From Durusdinium trenchii (Eukaryota > Sar > Dinophyceae > Suessiales > Symbiodiniaceae): 64,000 nt of DNA. The stretch is from positions 323,086-387,085 of the forward strand of contig CAXAMN010021562.1 of the NCBI GenBank assembly GCA_963970005.1, given 5' to 3'. Of the stretch, positions 55,950 to 64,000 are shown piece by piece. Numbering within the stretch: position 1 is the first letter of the stretch; each line of letters starts with the position of its first letter. The notes beneath the pieces were generated by a model. It saw only the letters and a program-made list of their open reading frames with translations, was not told the origin of the DNA and ran no database searches. A program made the translations under genes and the position numbers.

Positions 55950-57780
55950 ATTCCGAGGTGTTTGATGACGCTTTCCTGAGATGTAGTGTAAGGCTTTGTA
56001 GACACCTGTTGCTTTGGTTTTTGGATTATATTCAAGACTGAGATCTCAACATCTCAAGCACCAGCTGGGACTCAAAAGGGTCTAAAGTCTGCCAGCCAAA
56101 GCTTGAAACAGCACGGCAATGTCTTTGCCAACTTCTCAGAACCCAACCTAAGATACACACTCGCAGCTCTTACAATAAACCACCCTTGAGGATCCTTACA
56201 TACATCTGTTTTCTATTAGCGAGGCCCTCTCCCATGGGCCAATGTATTCCCACCCAAATGTCGTTGACGTGGGGAGCAACGCAGGTGCCGGTGATTTCAC
56301 TGCTAAACAACGCTTGAGGTGAACCTGGAGAGATTTGATCGGCCACTTCGAGGCTCATCTACTCTTCGTCAGGCAATCAAGTGGTTTAATGTCTCAAGAT
56401 GCACAGCAGGTTGTGCCAATGGATCACGCCATGTTGCATGTGGACAACAAGCCATCTAAACTGCTCTGTGTGCCGGTTTTTGAAGCATCCCTGAGCGGCA
56501 CATATGATGACATTTATGCCTCAAGGGCGTGATCATACGCACAAACTCACGAAGAAGCAGCATGGTAAACACATACCGTCGCATTGGCCTAGGCTTGTCG
56601 CATGTTTTTGTGCTTGGATTTGATCTCCAAAGTGGTAAACCATTCACCCCGTAGTGACTTAGCAGCCCTTCGTCTCTCGAAGGGTTTCAGGAAATCAGCG
56701 TCACTGCAGCAGAAAACTAGAGAGGGTCCATCGGGTGAGCAGCAGGAGGTTGCCTGCCATATATATATATATACAATTATATATATAATATATATGAACA
56801 CTGTACACTCTTTTTCAGAGCAGACCTCCGCAGGTATCGATGAGATTTCGAAGTCACCAATGCGCGTCTCGCGCGTGGTGAAAGCTGGATCTTCACCCCG
56901 AAAGGCCATTTTTACTGTAAACGACTGTGCATCCGTTTTTGTTATTTAGGGACTCTCTTGTAACGTCTTGTATAACGGATTTGATTGACCCAATCTACTG
57001 ACCGAACTGTGCACATTTACAACAGATGGCAGCTATTTTGGGCACAGGCCACCTGTCGGGCATCACTTGGGATGCTCAGAATTCAGATCAGCCCGGGTTT
57101 TTGTGCGCAAGACACGGACCTGGCTGGAACTGGGGTTCAAAGCCCCTGGCGACCACCGCGGGCTTTGAAGATGTGTAGTATTTACAGCTTTTGCATTTTG
57201 GGCCACACCCAGCAGAGGTGTCGAAAGATCTGTCAGCCGTGATTGTCAAGGGATGAAGGCTTCAGAAGAATATGGTTTGTGAATGGGAAGAGGTGCTGGG
57301 ATGAAACACATCCCTTCCCTGTTTGAGCTTTTGATTATCCAAGATCACTTGCCCCTGCTTCCAAACTATACCCACTGACGAAGGGTGAGCATCACTTCAT
57401 CATGCGTTCACCGTTCAGATGACACACTTGCCCGACCTCGGCCCGACACCTGTAGAATATGCGGTGTAAAGTCTCGACGGGCCTTGTCCACCTTCGAAAA
57501 TCACGGCTATTCCAGGTCGCTCAAGGCCATGCCAGACAAGTCCCGGCATATGCAAGGAACAAAAAGGGGACAAACCCAACTGCTAACCACCTAAGGATCA
57601 AGGCGAGACTTTTCTGCAGGTGACAATCTGTAAGGCCTGTGTAGATCTTCATAGATGTGAATACTTACTTGCATTCTGATCGATTCTTGCAATCTAGCAT
57701 TTCTTTGATGTTTTGGTCGACCATGTGAGCCAGTCATGAGTGGATGCCCGTTAATTTGGCCAGGCACTACCTGATGAAAC
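55950..57780. other. No supported gene
   Basis: Short frames only, and a (TA)n tract at 56,758-56,795. No further cysteine-repeat exon was found. Confidence 0.45.
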
Positions 57781-57782
57781 AC

Positions 57783-58445
57783 CGTACACCCGGCTGAACT
57801 GATGGAAGCTGATCAGAGATCTTGAGTCAGGACTGCAAATCGACATAAATCAGCATGACACAGCGCATGAGCTATTCCAAGCTGGAGGATTCGACACAGA
57901 TAGCAACTTCCTGCTAACTTCACAACTTTGGTTTGATGTAATCGATCCCTGAGGGCTTTACTGCGGCGATTTCAAATCCGCGATCAAACTTCAGAACCGA
58001 GTTCCATATATCCAAATTACGTGGAAAACAAATTATACTTTAATTACTATATATATATATATATTACTATATACATATTCTTATCCCCCACCTGTCAGGT
58101 GAGGGTTGTTAGATTTATGTCAGCTGCCGTCCTCCTCCTCGTCCTCCTCGTCCTCCGCCTTCTGCTCCTCAACCGCCAGCTCCGGATGGCAGTGTTCCCC
58201 GCCGGACCTCAACCGCTAGCTCCGGATGGATGGCAGGGTTCCCCGCCGGACCTCAACGGCGAGGGTCGCGTGCCAGTGTTCCTGCCGGACCATAACCGCG
58301 AGTCAGAAGATATGCCAGATAGAACGTCAGAAAGAATGTCAGAAGATATGACCGAGAGAATGCCAGAAAGAATGTCAGAACAAATGTCAAAAGAGATGCA
58401 AGAAAGAATGATAGAAAGAATGTGCAGAAAATATGCTAGAAAAAA
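57783..58445 (+). repeat. Flanking repeat, left copy
   Basis: It aligns along its length with 62,862-63,660: CCGGCTGAACTGATGGAAGC..., a GATTTCAAATCCGCGAT box, a TA run, CCCCACCTGTCAG, then CTCCGGATGGCAGTGTTCC tandem units (42 bp type) and finally GAAAGAATGTCAGAAGATAT-type units. The last two parts read as NRQLRMAVFPAGPQP and SERMSEDM repeats, but the frames are not maintained between copies. This copy is the GC-richer one. Confidence 0.85.
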
Positions 58446-58775
58446 AAAATGATATATAAAAGATATGCCAAATAGAACATTAAAAAGAATGTCAAAAGAA
58501 ATATAAGAAAAAACATATAGAATATTAGAAGGTTTATTAGAAAGAACATTAGTAAATATGTTAGAATAATATATTAAAGAATCTTAATTTAAAAAATATT
58601 TAAAAGATATATTAGAAAGAAAATTAAAATATTGCAAGATAATATATTTTAATATATAATTAATTGAATTTTTATTTTTTTTATATCTAAATTTTATTAA
58701 GAAAAATATGAATATTTTATATAAACCAAATAAATATATATATATATATCTATTGGATATAGGCCGTGATTGTAT
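58440..58775. repeat. Very AT-rich tract
   Basis: It begins as decaying GAAAGAATRTYAGAAG units, then passes into almost pure A/T with TATATA runs. No coding sequence is evident. Confidence 0.85.
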
Positions 58776-58779
58776 TATA

Positions 58780-59215
58780 GATTTCTCGTAAAGTGTTATT
58801 TTAATGACTCGTTCCTAAGGCGTTGATGATAGCTATATTTAAGCCTAGTAGGGCGGGAATTATAAGGCAATGATGTCCGCATCTTTGGCTAGATTCTAGG
58901 GGCAATTTTAATAGAGTGGTTGAGGGCACGGAATATGGTCTTTTGCCGCGAGTGGTTTAAACTGGTGAGTCGCCGTTGTAATGGTGGAGTTCACCGTACT
59001 TGTGTTGTGGATCGCCTAGCTGCGCGCCCTTAATCTTTGTCTTTCTCTGGTGCTTGTTTGGATATAGACTTGGACACAGTGCTTGGCAGCTTTCCTTTAT
59101 TGGATGATATGTTTTCGGCTCCGATTGGCACTCGTAATTTAATTAATTCTGCTCTTCTTCCCTCTGCGCAGAAAGAGTTTCTCCGATGCATCGTATAGGT
59201 CTTATAGCACAACAC
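58780..59215. other. 5' flank of the reverse transcriptase relic
   Basis: GC content returns to normal and no supported frame is seen. It may hold the untranslated or N-terminal part of the element. Confidence 0.4.
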
Positions 59216-61720
59216 GACGGATGCTTGGGTTGAGCCCTGGTGGCCTTGCACCGCCGGGGTTCCAATTGCTGCCATCACTCCGGCCATTGTTGCCGCCATG
59301 CAAGCCAAATTCCCTGTTCGCCCGGCCCATCAGGCCATTACACAGCGTGCGGCAGCACCGCCTGCCAACGACATAAGCTGTGATGATGTTGTGAAGGCCG
59401 TGCGTTCCTTCCCACGTGGTGCTGCGCCCGGTCCCTCTGGCATGCGACCGGACTTCCTCAAGCAACTTGTTGATGCTGGGGATGAGCAACACGGAGCCCA
59501 GGTCCTTATAGACTTGGTCAACCTCCTTGATGATGGGCTGATGGACGGGCCCCCATCGCGTTGCGTCCTTACCTCGGTGGGGCTCGTGGCACAGCTTTGG
59601 AAAAGCTGAGCAAAATTGGAGCTGCTGATGCGCGGCCTTTGTGTGCAGGAGAAACCTTGCGCCTGGTCGGCAAGGTCTTACTGCGGAGTGAGCTCCCTGC
59701 CCTGCGGGCACACCTCTTGTCCCACCAGCCGGCCGTTGGAGTGCCGGCTGGGGCCGAGGTTATGCCGCACTTATACCGGCAATGGCGGCAACACCACCAA
59801 GCCGACACCGACCGAGTTTGCCTGTCTTATGATGAAGGGAATACCCATAATGTGGTTGATCGGCATATGTTTTTGACGCGCATGCAAGAAGTCGCCCCTG
59901 GTCTTTCCCGATGATTGGAATATATTTATCCTTTCGATATTAACACCAAGGTCTTCTTTCAGGACGTTGTGATCCCTTCTGTTGCAGGCGGCCAACAGGG
60001 GTGTCCTTTGATGACGGCATGCCATGCGGTTGTGCAGCGATTCTTGTTGGAGAGTCTGGGATTGGCTATCCCGCCTGCTGGCACTGCTGTGGCGTTACCC
60101 ACGCTGCAGCCACCTGCGCAATTAGACATGGCGCCCTGTTATGCGGATGACGGTCTTTTGGCCGGGCCTTCTGCTGAGGTATTGCGGGCCCTACAGCATT
60201 GGTCCACTGTTATGCCTCGTCTTGGCCTTCGCTTGTCCACTGCTTCTGTTGCGCCAGTTGCTGGGATCCGCCACCAGGTTGACTTTCGGCCTTTTGCTGC
60301 CTGGGGTTATTCTACTTACGAGGATGGCAACTTTGAAGTCCTCAAATCACCTGTTCAATAAGGCGTATTGTTTGCAGCGAGCCGCCCAGCAAGCCACTAC
60401 AATGCAGTTGGTTGGTGGAATCGAAGACCCTCAGGTTGCCTATTATTTGTTGCGGTGGTGTTGCACTGGTGGCCGGATGAATTATTTGGCTCGCACCACT
60501 CCAATTCAGCATTGTCTTCCGGCCATGGTGGCCTTTGACTCGGCGTTGCATGGGTTTTGCGCTTCCACTGGCTTGGCATTGGACCGCCTGGCCTGGCAAC
60601 AAGCTCAGCTACCTGTTGCTATTGGTGGTCTCGGACTTCGCTCTGCGGTTGACCTTGCGGATGTTGCTTACATTGGCTCTCGAGTCATGGTTCTGGATCG
60701 TTGTCATGCCTTATGGACGCCTGCTGCTTGGGAAGGCTCTGCTGCAGCAACAGCCTCGCTCTTGCTCGCTGTAACGGGCTGCTGCAACAAGCTGATCTCC
60801 AACCCTGTTTCGGGGATCAGCCAGAGCGCAATTTGAGCCAGTCAGCGATTTCACGCCGCCTGCGGGAGGTCCATGTCTTGGCTTGGAAGACTGCCGCTGG
60901 CACCGATGATATTTGTCGCCTTCATGCTTGTGCTGCTGATTCTGCGGACACGGTCTTGAACCTGGTCCCGTCGCGCATACTTAACACCAACCTCTCCAAG
61001 GATGACTTCCTGACTTGTGTAGGTGGTCGCCTTGGCGTCGATATATGCATTGGGGGCGGTGCTTGCCGTTTTTGTGGTTTGGCAATTGATGTGAAGGGGC
61101 GCCACCCACAGTCGTGTATGGCTGGTGGTGATGCTGTTGCGCTTCACAATAGTCTGCGGGACCTCTTGCACGGCTATTGTGCTCGTGCCCAGCTCCGCCC
61201 CCAAGCCGAGGCTCCTGGACTCTTGGATGCACGGCGGCGGCCAACAGACATCTTCTTACGAGGTGCAACTGGTCTCCTTCCAGCACTGCCTGATGGCTCC
61301 CGCCCTGCTGGGCCTAGTGCTCTAGCCTTGGATGTGGCTATCATCAACGCCTTGGGAGCGAGTCATTGGGACGACACTTTGCGGGGAGCCCATGATGCAG
61401 TCACGGCCTATGCCCAACGCAAGCGTGACCACCTCGGCACCGCCAGCTCGTGCCAACAAGCTGGCATCCTTTACCTGCCCTTGGTCTGGGACATTTAGGG
61501 CGGCAGCACGGCCGAAACTCGAGCCTTCCTTCACCGCCTTGCTGGCATGGTTGCTGCAGTTGAAGGGGTTGATTTGCTTGTGGTGAAGGCCCGCCTCTTT
61601 GACCAGCTTGCTGTTGTGCTGGCTCGAGGGGCAGGACGTGCGCTGCGACGCCGGCGTCGCGCAGCCGGTGCGACAGCGCACGCTTCCGGCCTTGTCGCTG
61701 GATTGGTGCTGGATCCTTGA
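59215..61720 (+). pseudogene. Broken non-LTR-type reverse transcriptase
   Basis: In order: APGPSGMRPDFLKQL (finger region), GETLRLVGKVLL, a motif A region SYDEGNTHNVVDRHMFL, motif B GGQQGCPLM, motif C CYADDG, a thumb-like LPVAIGGLGLRSAVDLA, then a Cys/His cluster (CRFCGLAIDVKGRHPQSC) and a C-terminal RRPTDIFL...ALDVAIIN...RKRDHL pattern resembling the restriction-like endonuclease end of R2/NeSL-type elements. Such elements copy their RNA into nicked target DNA. At least five lesions interrupt it: frame changes near 59,580, 60,350 and 60,800, and stops at 59,912 and 61,496. It is therefore inactive. The end at 61,720 is the stop of the last frame. Confidence 0.8.
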
Positions 61721-62215
61721 TTCACAAGTTTGTCTCCACCGAACCGGTGACCACGGATGCTTGTATACCCGTGGTAGGCCAACCTCAGCAGCAGCTTGTC
61801 CTCTGCCTATGCTTTGGATGTTGCACGAATCACTCTTGCATTTGGTATTGTTCGCCTATTGGACGTTCTTGTCGCCCTGACTCTACCGCATTTGCTTTTG
61901 GCTCCGCTCCTTTTGACCGCCTCACCTTGGCCTTCCTCTGAGTGCATCCTTCCAAGAAGGGTTTGCGCCCCTTTTTTTGTGGCTGTATCATACGCATGTT
62001 TCGACATATTTCATTTCTTGTGCAAGGTTTTTCCCTTCCAAGAAGGTTTTCCTTGCTGGTAAACTTGCTGTACAAGTAGATCTAGTAGTGATTTTTTAAT
62101 CATACATTTTGTACATAGATCTATATGGCTAGTTTTGCAGGCCTACAGGCAAGCTGATTTTCAAGTAGTAGATAACTACTTGTTATTTGTAGCCCGATCA
62201 GCCAGGGATGGATTG
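61721..62215 (+). other. 3' flank of the reverse transcriptase relic
   Basis: No frame is convincing. The box TTCCAAGAAGG(G/T)TT occurs twice (about 61,950 and 62,037). It may include the 3' untranslated end of the element; no poly(A) tail is visible. Confidence 0.4.
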
Positions 62216-62500
62216 CCGTATATATATATATTGATTGAAAAAATATATATATAAATATTTTGAATTTATATATTTAATTTGAATAATTTAAAATATATAT
62301 ATAAGGAATTACAATATTCGAATATATAAAATATATTTGTATATATAGAATTAATATATATATATATAATGTATAAATTTATCTAAATATAAATAATAAT
62401 ATTTGTAATGACTTTTAATTTGATATTGATAATCTTGGTTGAATTTAATTAATTTGGATTTATAATTTAAAGATTTATTGATGTAGGTGTTAAAATTAAG
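62216..62500. repeat. Very AT-rich tract
   Basis: Nearly all A/T, with TATATA and AATTTAAT words. It mirrors the tract on the left of the reverse transcriptase relic. Confidence 0.85.
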
Positions 62501-62861
62501 ATTTCCTAATGAAAAATATTTAGAAAGAAAAGAAAAGAAAAGAAAAGAATTTATTATTCCTATCCTTGCCCCAGATAAAATTTTATTCGCTTTTTGGATT
62601 GATCTTAGTGAAACTAGGCACCCCACCACAACTCATTCTGGAGAGTCGGATGCTGATTCAAGCATCACAGGCCCAAGGGAACCTTCGCCTATGTATGCGT
62701 AACCGGTACCAGTGGGAGGGGCAGACAATCAGGAGCAGTCGGAGGAAGGAGAGCAACTTGGTCCGTTCGCCTTTAAGAACTGCCTGGCACTTGCGTCAGT
62801 CACTTTTGCCATGGCCAGTGATATAAAGAAAATAGTTGTATTTTGGATCGTGCTAGAAATA

Positions 62862-63660
62862 GCGTATATCCGGTTGAATTGATGGAAATTGATTAGAGGT
62901 CTTGAATCAGGATTGCAAAACGATATAAATTAGTATGATCCAATGCATAAATTATTTCAAATCGGAGGATTTAAAATAGATAGTAATTTCTTGCTAACTT
63001 CACAATGTTGGGTTGATATAATCGATTCTTGACACCTTTATTGCCCACGATTTCAAATCCGTGATTAAATTTCAAAATCGAATTCCATATATTCAAATTA
63101 CCTGGAAAATGGATTATAATTGAATTATTAAATATATATTTTTATTCCCCACCTATCAGGGAAGAAATATTAGATCTATATCAATTGCCATCCTCCTCCT
63201 CGTCTGCCTTGTCTTCCGCCTCCTATTCCTCAATCGCCAATTCTGGATGGCAGTGTTCTCCGCCGGACCTCAACCGCCAGCTCCGGATGGCAATGTTCCA
63301 CGCCGGACCTCAACCGCCAGCTCCGGATGGCCGTGTTACCCACCGGACCTCAACCGCCAGCTCCGGAATATCAGAAGATATGCAGAAGATATGCCAGCTA
63401 GAACGTCAGAAAGAATGTCAGAAGATATGCCCGATAGAATATCAGAAAGAGTGTCAGAATAAATATCAAAAGAGATGCAAGAAAGAATGATAGAAAGAAT
63501 ATCAGAAGATATGCCAGAAAAGAATATTAGAAGATATGCCAGAAAGAATATTAGAAGATATGCTAGAAGAAAGATTATCAGAAGATATGCCAACAAGAAT
63601 ATCAGAAGAGATGCCAAAGAATCCCAGAAGATATTATAGAAAAATTATTAGAATATATGC
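62862..63660 (+). repeat. Flanking repeat, right copy, AT-shifted
   Basis: Same order of boxes as 57,783-58,445, 5,080 bp downstream in direct orientation. The unique part differs mainly by C-to-T and G-to-A. The 42 bp CTCCGGATGGC array is longer and less damaged here (63,230-63,365), as is the GAAAGAATATCAGAAGATAT array (63,380-63,625). Confidence 0.85.
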
Positions 63661-64000
63661 TAGAAAGAAAATATAAAAATATTTCAATATAGAATAATAA
63701 AACAAATATCAAAAGATATGAATATGCAAAATCATCTATTAGATATTTTATCGGGAATAATATTCAAAAGAATATCCGAATAAATTATATTAAAAATATT
63801 TAATTATATTAAACTATATATTTCAAATATTATTAATATAATTCATTAATTAAAATATTTTAATTATATTTATATATTATTTAATATCTATCAAATAATA
63901 TATATCATTATTTGTTTAAATTTATATAATATATATATATTTTTTAATCGGATATCAATTATTTCAAATTATCGTATTATATTCTATATACAAAATATAT
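63660..64000. repeat. Very AT-rich tract at window end
   Basis: It continues from the decaying GAAAGAATAT units into TATTTAAT-rich sequence. No gene is seen, and the window ends inside it. Confidence 0.85.

Noticed and set aside
1..64000. Dinoflagellate spliced leader or its relic (core GCCATTTTGGCTCAAG)
   Set aside because: Read for it on both strands; only partial look-alikes such as TTTTTGGCTCAA at 34,562 were seen, too short to support a relic.

Overview
This window reads as nuclear DNA of a dinoflagellate, most likely a symbiodiniacean. The evidence is an intronless gene of PPR repeats of the NAAISACEK type, exons of a CSAYxxC...CCPT...LDCC cysteine repeat that is common in dinoflagellate predictions, introns that seem to use GC and GA as well as GT donors, a decayed retrotransposon, and abundant microsatellites and dispersed repeats. 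There is no operon structure, no rRNA or tRNA that I can recognise, and no intact trans-spliced leader. Ten Ns at 29,316-29,325 mark an assembly gap. Most long open frames here are chance frames or repeats. Real coding sequence is mainly short exons, which I called from codon use, splice signals, reading phase and homologous motifs.

Layout. 1-15.3 kb is mostly non-coding, with weak exon candidates, microsatellites, a diverged 250-300 bp dispersed repeat (8.3, 9.1, 11.8 kb) and a decayed tandem repeat (12.3-13.4 kb). 15.33-21.29 kb is a direct array of a 2.2-2.3 kb unit in three copies; the middle copy carries a 336 bp insertion between 10 bp direct repeats and lacks about 255 bp. 22.4 kb has a short CCCTAAA-like tract. 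26.2-28.4 kb holds two tandem copies (period about 1,406 bp) of an exon pair resembling the core of CobT, the phosphoribosyltransferase of lower-ligand attachment in B12 metabolism. 31.4-33.0 kb is the PPR gene.

From 35.86 to 55.95 kb the + strand carries many small exons that join in phase into one large modular protein, or two or three neighbouring ones: at least seven cysteine-rich domains (35.9, 37.0, 43.2, 51.6, 52.3, 53.4, 53.8 kb), Pro/Ala-rich linkers, and an unrecognised globular segment (47.2-50.5 kb). Homologous domains are cut by introns at three different places. Inside this span, 39.7-41.9 kb holds two ORFs of unknown function (about 166 and 252 aa) bracketed by pairs of the 12-mer AGGATTTTATAA spaced 39-45 bp apart; one copy supplies the first ORF's stop codon.

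57.8-64.0 kb is a repeat block: a broken non-LTR-type reverse transcriptase (59.2-61.7 kb) with a C-terminal zinc-finger/endonuclease-like region lies between two related 0.7-0.8 kb repeats, and the right repeat differs from the left almost entirely by C-to-T and G-to-A changes. Very AT-rich tracts lie alongside.

The genes do not form one evident pathway. The PPR protein points to organelle RNA processing, the CobT-like exons to cobamide metabolism, and the cysteine-repeat protein to a disulfide-rich, probably secreted or surface product. These roles are inferences from family resemblance.
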